Assembly: GCF_039521745.1 (NCBI RefSeq)
Contig: NZ_BAAACT010000153.1
Origin: Faecalicatena contorta
GTDB taxonomy: Bacteria; Bacillota; Clostridia; Lachnospirales; Lachnospiraceae
Reading direction: 5' to 3' (one strand)
DNA: 64,000 bases
Position numbers and translations under genes: made by a program. Positions 8,018-16,821 of this stretch are shown here, piece by piece (the stretch's first letter is position 1; each line of letters starts with the position of its first letter). The notes under the pieces are model-generated. The model did no database searches. It saw nothing but the letters and a program-made list of their open reading frames with translations, and was not told the origin of the DNA.

Positions 8018-8872
8018 ATGGAAAAATATGCAGGGCAGGGATTTTCAATTCCTGATAATGTAGAGGTGACGGAACCTCTGAAAATCTATTTGAAAGAGAT
8101 TGGGAGCATTCCTCCTCTCAGTGCCGGTGAAGAGCTCGAACTGGGGAAAAGAATCGCGGCAGGGGACACAGACGCGAAACGGAAGCTGGAGGAGGCGAAT
8201 CTCTGTCTGGTCGTGTCAGCCGCCGGGCAGTACAGCGGGCGCGGCCTGCAGTTTTTGGATCTGATCCAGGAAGGCAGTATTGGGCTGATGCAGGCTGTAG
8301 AAATGTTTGATTATACAAGGGACGGCACATTTTCCGATTATGCACGCAGCTTTATTGAGGAGGCCATAAAACGTGCAGTCGATGAACAGTCCAGGGAAAT
8401 CCGTGTGCCGGCTTATGTTGCAGAGAATATGAAAAAGGTACAGAAAATCTCAAATGAACTGCGGCAGGAACTGGGGCGTGCGGCTACGGCAGGCGAGATT
8501 GCGGGAAGGATTGGGGATAAGACAGAAGAGGAAGTGAAAAGCGTGCTGGCATTTCTTGAAAATCCGGTTTCACTGGAGGCTCACACAGAGGAGGAAGAGG
8601 ATGATATTCTGGAAGATCATATCGAGGATCAAGAAGAAAAGACTCCGGAAGATGCGGTGAATCTTTTAATTCAAAAAGAAGAAGTGCATCATCTCCTGGA
8701 GAATCTGAGCGAAAGGGAACGTCATGTAATCAGCATGCGTTTTGGTCTGGAGGATGGCAGGGTCCATACCCAGGAAGAAGTTGGACGGGAGCTGAATGTG
8801 TCAAAAGAGCGGATCTGTCAGATTGAAGAACGTGCGATGAAAAAACTCCGCGAAGCCGCCGAAAAAGAATAG
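8018..8872 (+). CDS. Divergent sigma-70 family (RpoD-like group) RNA polymerase sigma factor
   Basis: The 284-residue protein has the sigma-70 domain order: a region 1.2-like PLKIYLKEIG segment, region 2 (DLIQEGSIGLMQAVEMFDY), region 3, an acidic insert near 185-210, and region 4 with a helix-turn-helix near the C terminus (TQEEVGRELNVSKERICQIE). Unlike housekeeping RpoD, the region 2.3 block YATWWIRQAI is replaced by YARSFIEEAI, losing both tryptophans used in promoter melting and the Gln that reads the -10. Region 4.2 has KERICQIE where RpoD has RERIRQIE. It is likely an alternative sigma factor with altered promoter preference. The Shine-Dalgarno is weak (AGGCTTGGA). Confidence 0.85.
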   Translation: MEKYAGQGFSIPDNVEVTEPLKIYLKEIGSIPPLSAGEELELGKRIAAGDTDAKRKLEEANLCLVVSAAGQYSGRGLQFLDLIQEGSIGLMQAVEMFDYTRDGTFSDYARSFIEEAIKRAVDEQSREIRVPAYVAENMKKVQKISNELRQELGRAATAGEIAGRIGDKTEEEVKSVLAFLENPVSLEAHTEEEEDDILEDHIEDQEEKTPEDAVNLLIQKEEVHHLLENLSERERHVISMRFGLEDGRVHTQEEVGRELNVSKERICQIEERAMKKLREAAEKE

Positions 8873-8974
8873 TATCCGAGGTTCCTGTTAAAATAGAAAT
8901 TTTTCCCACACATAAACATTCTAAAATTGCAAATATTACTAACACAAGATTATGAATGGAAAGGGAGAAATAAA

Positions 8975-9325
8975 ATGAAAAGATTTAAAAAGTTTTTATT
9001 ATTAATGATGTGTGTTGGAGTACTTTGCGGTGTAACAGCATGTGGTACAGATAAGAACACAAACGATGGAAAAACAAATACAACTGACGAGAAGAATATG
9101 AACGATGCTACAAACGGCAAAGACACCAAGGATAATAAAGGCGATGGTGCGGTAGATAACGCAGTGGATGATGTAACGGATGCTGTAGATGATGCTGCTG
9201 ATGATCTTACAGATAACAATGGTCCTGAAAAGGATAATCTGGAAGACAGAAATACGAACAACAAAGATGTAAATAATAACGATGCAGCTAACAACACAGA
9301 TAACAATGCTGCAAACAATCAGTAG
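8975..9325 (+). CDS. Small Asp/Asn-rich secreted lipoprotein
   Basis: The 116-residue protein starts with KRFKK, a hydrophobic stretch and the lipobox GVTAC near residue 22, so it should be lipidated and held on the outer face of the membrane. The rest is low-complexity Asp, Asn, Lys and Thr without a recognisable domain, including the repeat-like DNAVDDVTDAVDDAADD. I start at the ATG at 8975, where GGGAG lies 7 nt upstream; an earlier ATG would disrupt the signal peptide. It follows the sigma factor by about 100 bp and ends in a palindromic terminator. The function is unknown. Confidence 0.75.
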   Translation: MKRFKKFLLLMMCVGVLCGVTACGTDKNTNDGKTNTTDEKNMNDATNGKDTKDNKGDGAVDNAVDDVTDAVDDAADDLTDNNGPEKDNLEDRNTNNKDVNNNDAANNTDNNAANNQ

Positions 9326-9347
9326 GATAACACCGCAGAATCTGCGA

Positions 9348-9434
9348 AGGGGTCTGACCCCTATGCGCCCCATTTTCTTAATTGTTTCAAACAATTAAGA
9401 ATTCGAGGTTCATAGGGGTCAGACCCCTAGTTTT
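9348..9434 (+). terminator. Compound palindrome with GGGGTCTGACCCC repeat, terminator
   Basis: AGGGGTCTGACCCCTATG at 9348-9365 pairs perfectly with 9411-9428. Between the arms is a separate 10-bp hairpin (CTTAATTGTT/AACAATTAAG, 9377-9399). The right arm is followed by AGTTTTTTC, so it can terminate the lipoprotein transcript. The same 13-bp core palindrome recurs at 13192-13239, on the other side of the ior operon. The core is itself self-complementary, as in REP/BIME-like elements. Confidence 0.7.
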
Positions 9435-9530
9435 TTCAACTTTACTGTGGTAAAATAGCACAATGAGACATTTCATAAGTTAAGATATCATTCGAATACG
9501 TAAAGAAACAAAAGTAAAGGAGTACATATT

Positions 9531-11345
9531 ATGAGTATGGAAAGAAAGCTTGTTATGGGCAACGAAGCGATTGCCCTGGGTGCTGTCCGTGCCGGTGTGA
9601 GAATGGTGGCCGGTTATCCGGGGACGCCGTCGACAGAGATTCTGGAGACAGTTGCAAAGTATAATGACGGGAGCATTCACGTGGAGTGGTCTACCAATGA
9701 GAAGGCCGCTATGGAAGTCGGTGCAGGAGCTGCTTATGCCGGCGCCAGAACGCTGGTTACGATGAAACAGGTGGGGCTGAATGTGGCTTCCGACCCTCTG
9801 ATGAGTCTTGCCTATGTTGGGGTAAAAGGCGGTATGGTGATTGTGTCGGCGGATGATCCGGGACCGATTTCTTCACAGACGGAACAGGATACAAGACATT
9901 TTGCACAATTCTCGAAGCTGCCTGTGTTTGATCCATCATCACCGGATGAGGCATATCTGATGATTGCGGATGCTTTTGAGTATTCGGAAAAGTACCAGAC
10001 GCCGGTGCTTTTCCGCCCGACGACAAGAGTGTGTCACGCCTGTGTGAGCATTGATCTGCTGCCAAAGCTGGATGTGCCTGAGCCGGAAGGGTTCATCAAG
10101 GATACCATGCGCTGGGTAATTTTCCCCAGGCTTTCCTACCAGAATCATATCAAGATAGAAGCGAGAAATGTGGAACTGTCGGAAGTCTTTTCTTCCTACG
10201 ACAAGAACCTGCGAAGGGAAGGAAAAGGCAGGAAAGGCGTTGTCTCTGGCGGGGTAAGTTTTGCGTATACGAGCGAAGTGATACCGGAGGATGCGCCGCT
10301 TTTGAAGATCAGCACGCCTCATCCGTTTCCGGAGCGTCTGGCGAAAGAATTTATGGAGGACCTGGATGAAGTGCTGGTACTGGAAGAACTGGATCCGGTG
10401 ATTGAAAAGGAACTGCTTCAGATTGTGGGTAAATACCATCTGAATGTAAAGATTTGTGGAAAACTTACGCATGATACGAAGAATGCGGGGGAAAACAGTG
10501 TGGAAAGCATTAGGGGGGATCTGGAGCATTTTCTTGGGGCCGAAGAAATTGATTCAAAAGAGCAGGGCAGTGCACGGGGGGATATACCGCAGCTGCCGGT
10601 CAGGCCTCCGGTTCTGTGTGCCGGGTGTCCCCACAGAGCTTCCTTCTATGCAGTGAAGAAGGCAATGCGCGGGAAAAAGGCGGTATTCAGCGGGGATATC
10701 GGCTGTTATACCCTGGGAAACGCGAAGCCGCTGGATATGGTGGATACCTGCCTCTGTATGGGGGCAGATGTAACGATCGCCCAGGGATTACATATTATAG
10801 AACCCGACGCGGTGAACTTTGCGTTCATCGGAGATTCCACATTTTTCGCTTCCGGTATTACCGGAGTTGTGAATGCTGTTTACAATCAGACGGACATTGT
10901 GCTGATTGTGCTGGATAATTCTACAACGGCGATGACCGGCCACCAGCCTCATCCTGGAACAGGTGTAACCATGATGGGGGAGGTTGCGGCCAAAATCAGT
11001 ATCGAGAATATTTTGCGGGGAATCGGGTTAACGTGGATTGAAACCGTTGATCCGCTGAACCTGGAGCTTGCTGCAGACACGGTGAAGAGGGCAGCCAAAG
11101 AAAAGGGGGTGCGTGCCGTGATCTTCAAGTCTCCGTGCATTGCGGTAGCAAAACCGGGAACGTTATATGAGGTAAAGCAGGAGTCCTGTACAAAGTGCAA
11201 GGTCTGCATCAGCCAGCTGGGATGCCCGGCAATTACAGTAAATGGCGGTGAAATTGTGGTGGAGCCGTCTCTGTGTTATGGATGCGGCCTTTGCAGCCAG
11301 GTATGTCCGTCAGGAGCAATCGGGGAGGTGGAAAGCGATGAATAA
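9531..11345 (+). CDS. iorA: Indolepyruvate ferredoxin oxidoreductase, alpha subunit
   Basis: With IorB it oxidatively decarboxylates aryl pyruvates from aromatic amino acid transamination to aryl-acetyl-CoA, reducing ferredoxin. The 604-residue protein has an N-terminal pyrimidine-binding TPP domain (AGYPGTPSTE near residue 28), a C-terminal TPP-pyrophosphate domain (GDIGCYTLG near 388, GDST near 435, then DNSTTAMTG), and a terminal 2x[4Fe-4S] ferredoxin domain (CTKCKVC and CYGCGLCSQVCPSGA). AAAGGAG is 8 nt before the ATG. The stop codon overlaps the iorB start. Confidence 0.96.
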   Translation: MSMERKLVMGNEAIALGAVRAGVRMVAGYPGTPSTEILETVAKYNDGSIHVEWSTNEKAAMEVGAGAAYAGARTLVTMKQVGLNVASDPLMSLAYVGVKGGMVIVSADDPGPISSQTEQDTRHFAQFSKLPVFDPSSPDEAYLMIADAFEYSEKYQTPVLFRPTTRVCHACVSIDLLPKLDVPEPEGFIKDTMRWVIFPRLSYQNHIKIEARNVELSEVFSSYDKNLRREGKGRKGVVSGGVSFAYTSEVIPEDAPLLKISTPHPFPERLAKEFMEDLDEVLVLEELDPVIEKELLQIVGKYHLNVKICGKLTHDTKNAGENSVESIRGDLEHFLGAEEIDSKEQGSARGDIPQLPVRPPVLCAGCPHRASFYAVKKAMRGKKAVFSGDIGCYTLGNAKPLDMVDTCLCMGADVTIAQGLHIIEPDAVNFAFIGDSTFFASGITGVVNAVYNQTDIVLIVLDNSTTAMTGHQPHPGTGVTMMGEVAAKISIENILRGIGLTWIETVDPLNLELAADTVKRAAKEKGVRAVIFKSPCIAVAKPGTLYEVKQESCTKCKVCISQLGCPAITVNGGEIVVEPSLCYGCGLCSQVCPSGAIGEVESDE

Positions 11346-11928
11346 AAGTTGTCTGTTATGTGGAGTCGGAGGACAGGGCGTTGTGCTTGCCTCTAAACTA
11401 ATTGCCTATGCGGCTATGGAGCAGGGAAAATTTGTGAGAACGACGGAGACCATCGGGATGGCACAGCGCGGAGGCTCTGTTGTGAGCCATGTGCGGATGG
11501 GGACAGAGGTGCATTCTCCGTTGATTCCGCTGAAATGTGCGGATATGCTGCTGGCATTTGAACCGGCAGAGGCGGTGCGCTGTCTGCCGTATTTAAAAGT
11601 GGGCGGTACAGTGATCGTCAGCAGCAAGGCGGTAAAACCGGTTACGGCCACGCTGAGCGGCAGTACATATGAAGGAACCGAGATGCTGGATTATCTGAAA
11701 AAAAATGTAGAGAACCTTGCCATATTGGACGGAGAAGAGATCTGCAGCCAGGCGGGTTCTTCCAGGGTTTTGAATGTAGCGCTGCTGGGCGCGGCGGCTG
11801 CCAGCGGCGTGCTGGACATTTCCGCAGAAGAGATGGAAAGTGCCGTGGCCGTCAACGTGAAGGAAAAATTTCTGGATATGAACAGGAAAGCATTAACACT
11901 TGGAATGACCGCGTTTGAAAAGGCATAG
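11338..11928 (+). CDS. iorB: Indolepyruvate ferredoxin oxidoreductase, beta subunit
   Basis: The 196-residue gamma-type subunit of the 2-oxoacid:ferredoxin oxidoreductase family completes the IorAB complex. It begins KSCLLCGVGGQG, the characteristic glycine-rich segment, followed by ETIGMAQRGGSVVSHVR. The ATG at 11338 overlaps the last codons of iorA (ATGAATAA) and has GGGGAGG 8 nt upstream inside iorA, so translation is coupled. Confidence 0.95.
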   Translation: MNKSCLLCGVGGQGVVLASKLIAYAAMEQGKFVRTTETIGMAQRGGSVVSHVRMGTEVHSPLIPLKCADMLLAFEPAEAVRCLPYLKVGGTVIVSSKAVKPVTATLSGSTYEGTEMLDYLKKNVENLAILDGEEICSQAGSSRVLNVALLGAAAASGVLDISAEEMESAVAVNVKEKFLDMNRKALTLGMTAFEKA

Positions 11929-11940
11929 AGGGGAGCAGAT

Positions 11941-13173
11941 ATGAAAATGACAGAATTACAGCTGGAGCTGATTAAAGAAAATCTGAAACAGCTGACATCC
12001 AAAGATTGTTTTTACAAAGAAAAGTTTCAGGATATCGACGTTTCAAAAATACAGAGTCAGGAAGACTTTGAAAAGCTGCCGTTTACCTGGAAGGGAGATC
12101 TACGGGAGGCATATCCGCTGGGGCTGCAGGCCGTGCCCGATGAAGAGGTAGTGAGAATTCATTCGTCTTCAGGGACAACGGGGACTCCGGTTATTATCCC
12201 TTATACCAAAAAGGATGTGAAAGACTGGGCGAAGATGTTTGCCCGCTGTTACGAGATGGCCGGAATCACGGCGCTGGACAGAATTCAGATTACTCCCGGA
12301 TACGGACTGTGGACCGCCGGTATCGGATTTCAGGCAGGCGCCGAGTATTTAGGTGCAATGACGATTCCGATGGGACCAGGTAATACGGATAAACAGCTCC
12401 GCATGATGAAGGATATGAAAGCCACCGTTTTGTGTGCGACTTCTTCTTATGCACTGCTTTTGGCGGAGGAGATTGCAAAAAGGGGTATTTCTGACAAGAT
12501 ACATCTGAAAAAGGGCGTGATCGGTTCCGAGCGGTGGGGTGAAAAGATGAGAAAACGGATCGCCTCGGAGCTGGGGGTTCAGTTGTATGATATCTATGGG
12601 CTGACGGAAGTGTATGGGCCGGGAATTGCCATGAGCTGTGATTATGAATGCGGAATGCATTATTGGGATGACTATCTGTATTTTGAGATTGTGGATCCAA
12701 AGACAGGGGAAACTGTACCCGACGGTGAAATCGGCGAGCTGGCGATTACAACCCTGCGCAAACAGGGCGCACCGCTTGTCCGATACCGTACCCATGACCT
12801 GACGCGTTTTATACCGGGTGAGTGCAGGTGCGGTTCAAAGTTCCCGCGGATCGATACACTGATCGGAAGAACGGATGATATGGTAAAGGTAAAAGGCGTC
12901 AATATCTTCCCGAGCCAGATTGAAGAAATGCTGGGCGGAGTACCGGAGGCTTCCAGCGAGTACCAGTTTATGCTGGACCATATGAATGGAAAAGATGTCT
13001 GCACCCTGTTTGTGGAAGTGAACAAGAATGTGGATAAAAAGCAGGCGGAAGAAGCTGTGAAAAAGGCGTTTAAGACGAAAATCGGTATTACTGTGAATGT
13101 GATGCCGGTATCAATCGGAGATCTGCCGAGAAGCGAGAAAAAATCTACACGTATATTTGATAACCGATATTGA
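11941..13173 (+). CDS. Phenylacetate-CoA ligase family enzyme (PaaK-like)
   Basis: The 410-residue adenylate-forming enzyme lies 12 bp after iorB. The P-loop-like SSGTTGTPV is near residue 74, the DIYGLTE motif near 219, a segment with VRYRTHDLTRF near 280, and the PaaK-type C-terminal domain at the end. A CECGM/CRCGS Cys pair is also visible. By context it probably acts on the aryl-acetates that IorAB yields as CoA esters, either activating external aryl acids or, run in reverse, recovering ATP from aryl-acetyl-CoA. The direction and the substrate are inference. GGGGAG precedes the ATG. Confidence 0.9.
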   Translation: MKMTELQLELIKENLKQLTSKDCFYKEKFQDIDVSKIQSQEDFEKLPFTWKGDLREAYPLGLQAVPDEEVVRIHSSSGTTGTPVIIPYTKKDVKDWAKMFARCYEMAGITALDRIQITPGYGLWTAGIGFQAGAEYLGAMTIPMGPGNTDKQLRMMKDMKATVLCATSSYALLLAEEIAKRGISDKIHLKKGVIGSERWGEKMRKRIASELGVQLYDIYGLTEVYGPGIAMSCDYECGMHYWDDYLYFEIVDPKTGETVPDGEIGELAITTLRKQGAPLVRYRTHDLTRFIPGECRCGSKFPRIDTLIGRTDDMVKVKGVNIFPSQIEEMLGGVPEASSEYQFMLDHMNGKDVCTLFVEVNKNVDKKQAEEAVKKAFKTKIGITVNVMPVSIGDLPRSEKKSTRIFDNRY

Positions 13174-13191
13174 TAAATGTTTGACAATGAG

Positions 13192-13239
13192 GTTCAAGGG
13201 GGTCAGACCCCTCTGCAGAGGGGTCTGACCCCCTTGAAC
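13192..13239. repeat. Perfect 48-bp palindrome with GGGGTCAGACCCC core
   Basis: The 24-base left arm, starting GTTCAAGGGGGTCAGACC, is exactly mirrored by the right arm, with the centre at CTGCAG. Each arm itself contains a GGGGTCAGACCCC-type palindrome, the same core as at 9348-9428. It lies 18 bp after the PaaK-like gene and 14 bp before the HisA start, so it may serve as a terminator or processing hairpin. No T-run follows. Confidence 0.85.
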
Positions 13240-13253
13240 AAGAAAGGAAGAAG

Positions 13254-14021
13254 ATGAAATTCAGACCATGTATTGACATCCATAATGGAAAGGTGAAACA
13301 GATCGTAGGAGGCAGCCTGCGGGATCAGGGGGACCAGGCGGTTACCAATTTTGATTCGGAGCTGGACGCTGAATGGTATGCTGGACTTTATCGGCGGGAC
13401 GGTCTCAAGGGAGGCCACATCATCCTTCTGAACCCTGCAGCTTCGGAATATTATGAAGCTACAAAAAAACAGGCTTTGCTCGCTCTCGCCGCATACCCCG
13501 GAGGGATGCAGATCGGCGGTGGAATCCATGCAGGTAATGCGGCGGAGTACCTGGAAGCGGGAGCCAGCCATGTAATTGTGACTTCTTACGTTTTTCAGGA
13601 CGGAGTGTTCCATGGGGAAAATCTGAAACGCCTGGTGTCCGCTGTCGGAAGGAAACATATCGTACTGGATCTGAGCTGCAGGAAGAGAGGCGGGGCATAT
13701 TACATTGTAACAAACCGCTGGCAGACCTTTACCGATGTCCGCCTTACGCCTGAGGTACTGGACAAGCTTTCTGCATCCTGTGATGAATTCCTTGTGCACG
13801 GTGTCGATGTGGAGGGAAAATCTTCCGGTGTGGAGACGGAGCTTGTGTATATGTTAAGTGGGTGGAATAAAATCCCCGTCACATATGCAGGCGGTATTGG
13901 CAGCATGGAAGATCTGGACGCCTTTGCTTCCGTGAGCGGGAAAAAACTGGATTTTACAATTGGCAGTGCGCTGGATTTATTCGGAGGAAACATTCCCTAT
14001 GAGATTATTGCAAAGCTGTAA
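13254..14021 (+). CDS. hisA: Phosphoribosylformimino-AICAR ribotide isomerase, eukaryote-type HisA
   Basis: The 255-residue TIM barrel should catalyse the Amadori isomerisation of ProFAR to PRFAR in histidine synthesis. The N terminus MKFRPCIDIHNGKVKQIVGG and the motifs GGHIILLNP, MQIGGGIH, LDLSCRKR and YAGGIGSMEDL follow the plant/fungal (HIS6-like) branch rather than the ordinary bacterial HisA. It stands alone between the ior operon and secA, with no other his gene nearby. GAAAGGAAGAAG provides the ribosome binding site. Confidence 0.85.
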   Translation: MKFRPCIDIHNGKVKQIVGGSLRDQGDQAVTNFDSELDAEWYAGLYRRDGLKGGHIILLNPAASEYYEATKKQALLALAAYPGGMQIGGGIHAGNAAEYLEAGASHVIVTSYVFQDGVFHGENLKRLVSAVGRKHIVLDLSCRKRGGAYYIVTNRWQTFTDVRLTPEVLDKLSASCDEFLVHGVDVEGKSSGVETELVYMLSGWNKIPVTYAGGIGSMEDLDAFASVSGKKLDFTIGSALDLFGGNIPYEIIAKL

Positions 14022-14048
14022 ATGAATTATTAACAAGTAATGAATTTG

Positions 14049-14077
14049 TTGAATTCACTGGAAGATAGTGTTAGAAT
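14049..14077 (+). promoter_or_regulatory. Sigma-A-type promoter of secA
   Basis: The -35 TTGAAT (14049-14054) and -10 TAGAAT (14072-14077) are separated by 17 bp, giving a 5' leader of about 35 nt before secA. Confidence 0.6.
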
Positions 14078-14118
14078 GGAGCGTAGAGTAAATTTAGACA
14101 AGGAGTAAATTACAGATT

Positions 14119-16689
14119 ATGGGTTTTATAGAGAAGATTTTCGGAACACACAGCGAAAATGAATTAAAGCGTATTTACCCAATCGTGGATCGGATCGATT
14201 CGTTGGAACCAGAGTTTCAGGCTCTTTCCGACGCAGAATTAAAAGACAAGACAAGAGAATTCAAAAGGCGGCTTGCCGATGGGGAGACCTTGGATGATAT
14301 CCTTCCCGAAGCATATGCAACCGTTCGGGAAGCGGCAAAGAGAAGTCTGGGAATGCGCCATTACCGCGTCCAGCTGATCGGCGGAATTATCCTTCATCAG
14401 GGACGTATCTCGGAGATGAAGACCGGTGAAGGTAAGACCCTGGTTTCAACACTTCCTGCATATCTGAACGCGCTGGAAGGAAAGGGCGTGCAGATTGTAA
14501 CAGTCAATGACTATCTTGCAAAGCGTGATGCCGAGTGGATGGGAAAGGTTCATGAATTCCTGGGACTGACCGTAGGGGTAGTCTTGAACTCTATGGATAA
14601 TGATGAGCGCCGTGCAGCATACAGCTGTGACATCACATATGTTACCAATAACGAGCTGGGCTTTGACTATCTGAGAGATAACATGGTCATTTATAAGGAG
14701 CAGCTTGTACAGAGAGGACTGAACTACGCCATCATCGATGAGGTCGATTCCGTTTTGATCGACGAGGCCAGGACTCCTTTGATTATTTCCGGCCAGAGCG
14801 ACAAGTCTACAAAGTTGTATGAGGCCTGCGATATTCTGGCGCGTCAGCTGGAACGGGGCGAGGCCAGCGGCGAATTCTCCAAGATGAACGCCATCATGGG
14901 GGAAGACATCGAGGAGACGGGAGACTTTATCGTTAATGAGAAGGAAAAGGCAGTCAACCTGACCGAAGACGGTGTGAAGAAAGTAGAGAAGTTCTTCCAT
15001 ATCGAAAACCTGGCGGATGCCGAAAACCTGGAGATCCAGCACAATATCATTCTGGCACTGCGCGCACACAATCTGATGTTCCGCGATCAGGATTATGTAG
15101 TGACTCCGGAGGGGGAGGTTGTGATCGTCGATGAGTTTACCGGACGTATCATGCCGGGACGCCGCTATTCGGACGGCCTGCATCAGGCAATAGAAGCGAA
15201 AGAACACGTAAAGGTAAGGCGTGAGAGTAAGACACTTGCGACCATTACATTCCAGAATCTGTTCAACAAATACGAGAAAAAGAGCGGGATGACAGGTACG
15301 GCCCTCACAGAAGAAAAAGAGTTCCGTGATATTTACGGAATGGACGTGATCGAGATACCGACCAATGAGCCGGTACAGAGAATGGATCTGGAGGACGCGG
15401 TATATAAGACTCAAAAAGAAAAGTTCAAAGCGGTTGTGGAAGAAGTCGAGAAAGCTCACGCGAAGGGGCAGCCGGTACTGGTCGGCACCATAACCATCGA
15501 GATCTCCGAGCTGCTGAGCAAGATGCTGAAAAAAGCGGGCATCCCGCATAAAGTTCTGAATGCCAAATATCATGAAATGGAGGCCGAGATCGTAGCGGAT
15601 GCCGGTATACACGGCGCGGTAACGATTGCCACCAACATGGCGGGCCGTGGTACAGATATTAAGCTGGATGACGAGGCAAAGGCCGCGGGCGGACTGAAGA
15701 TCATCGGTACGGAACGCCACGAGTCCAGACGAATAGATAACCAGCTGCGCGGACGTTCCGGACGTCAGGGAGACCCGGGGGAGTCCCGTTTCTATATTTC
15801 CCTGGAAGACGACCTGATGCGCCTGTTCGGTTCTGAAAAGCTGATGAGCGTGTTCAGCACACTTGGAGTAGAGGACGGAGAGCAGATCGAACACAAGATG
15901 CTTTCCAGTGCGATTGAGAAGGCGCAGAAGAAGATCGAGAGCAACAACTTTGGTATCCGTAAGAATCTGCTGGAATACGATCAGGTCATGAACGAGCAGA
16001 GAGAGATTATTTACAGCGAGAGACGCCGTGTGCTGGACGGCGAGAGTATGAGGGATACGATTTACAGCATGATCACGGAATACGTGGAGAATACAGTGGA
16101 CCGTTTCGTGTCATCGGAAGTAGATGCTGAAGAGTGGGATCTTACTGGTCTGGATGTGACTCTGCATGCGGTCATCCCACAGCTGAAACTGCCTTCGGTG
16201 AAAGAGGCGCAGGAGATGCAGCAGAAGGAGCTGAAACACCTTCTGAAGGAACGCGCCGTAAAAGCTTATGAGGCAAAAGAGGCAGAATTTCCGGAGGCAG
16301 AGCATCTGCGTGAGGTAGAGCGTGTCGTATTGCTGAAAGTCATTGACGGCAGATGGATGGATCATATCGACGATATGGATCAGCTTCGTCAGGGAATCGG
16401 GCTTCAGGCATACGGTCAGAGAGACCCGCTTGTCGAGTACAAGATGATGGGATATGATATGTTCGGCGAGATGACCAACTCCATCGCCGAGACAACCATC
16501 CGCACCCTGTTCCACCTCCGTATTGAACAGAAGGTGGAAAGAGAACAGGTGGCAAAGGTGACCAGTACCAATAAGGACGAGAGTGCGGTCCGCGCACCGA
16601 AAAAGCGGGAAGAGAAGAAGATTTATCCAAACGACCCGTGTCCGTGCGGAAGCGGAAAGAAGTACAAACAGTGCTGCGGAAGAAGATAA
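14119..16689 (+). CDS. secA: Preprotein translocase ATPase SecA
   Basis: The 856-residue motor drives secreted proteins through SecYEG. NBD1 has the Walker A segment TGEGKTL near residue 101 and Walker B IIDEVDSVLIDEA near 208. The preprotein cross-linking domain, NBD2 (GTDIKL near 512 and GRSGRQGDPG near 545) and the helical scaffold follow. The C terminus ends in a zinc-binding SEC-C motif (CPCGSGKKYKQCC). The AGGAG at 14101 is about 13 nt from the ATG, a rather long spacing. It has its own promoter and is followed by two hairpins before prfB. Confidence 0.98.
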   Translation: MGFIEKIFGTHSENELKRIYPIVDRIDSLEPEFQALSDAELKDKTREFKRRLADGETLDDILPEAYATVREAAKRSLGMRHYRVQLIGGIILHQGRISEMKTGEGKTLVSTLPAYLNALEGKGVQIVTVNDYLAKRDAEWMGKVHEFLGLTVGVVLNSMDNDERRAAYSCDITYVTNNELGFDYLRDNMVIYKEQLVQRGLNYAIIDEVDSVLIDEARTPLIISGQSDKSTKLYEACDILARQLERGEASGEFSKMNAIMGEDIEETGDFIVNEKEKAVNLTEDGVKKVEKFFHIENLADAENLEIQHNIILALRAHNLMFRDQDYVVTPEGEVVIVDEFTGRIMPGRRYSDGLHQAIEAKEHVKVRRESKTLATITFQNLFNKYEKKSGMTGTALTEEKEFRDIYGMDVIEIPTNEPVQRMDLEDAVYKTQKEKFKAVVEEVEKAHAKGQPVLVGTITIEISELLSKMLKKAGIPHKVLNAKYHEMEAEIVADAGIHGAVTIATNMAGRGTDIKLDDEAKAAGGLKIIGTERHESRRIDNQLRGRSGRQGDPGESRFYISLEDDLMRLFGSEKLMSVFSTLGVEDGEQIEHKMLSSAIEKAQKKIESNNFGIRKNLLEYDQVMNEQREIIYSERRRVLDGESMRDTIYSMITEYVENTVDRFVSSEVDAEEWDLTGLDVTLHAVIPQLKLPSVKEAQEMQQKELKHLLKERAVKAYEAKEAEFPEAEHLREVERVVLLKVIDGRWMDHIDDMDQLRQGIGLQAYGQRDPLVEYKMMGYDMFGEMTNSIAETTIRTLFHLRIEQKVEREQVAKVTSTNKDESAVRAPKKREEKKIYPNDPCPCGSGKKYKQCCGRR

Positions 16690-16698
16690 TAAAAATCA

Positions 16699-16796
16699 AT
16701 AACAGTTCACACAGGTCTGAACTGTTACAAAAATCAAACAAAAGTGCAGAATAAATGACTGCACTGCATATGAGAATCTGTCATGGCAGATTCTCA
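16699..16796 (+). terminator. Two hairpins between secA and prfB
   Basis: The first is TAACAGTTCA/TGAACTGTTA (16700-16727), without a T-run. The second is a 10-bp perfect stem TGAGAATCTG/CAGATTCTCA (16771-16796) followed by TTTAAAT, and ends about 25 bp before the prfB start codon. They probably end or attenuate the secA transcript. The second is close enough to influence prfB translation. Confidence 0.5.
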
Positions 16797-16821
16797 TTTA
16801 AATGAGAAAGAGGTGAATAAG

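Noticed and set aside
14446..15894. 482-residue open frame on the minus strand inside secA
   Set aside because: It runs antisense through a fully conserved gene, has no ribosome binding site and no recognisable domain. It is a codon-bias shadow of secA.
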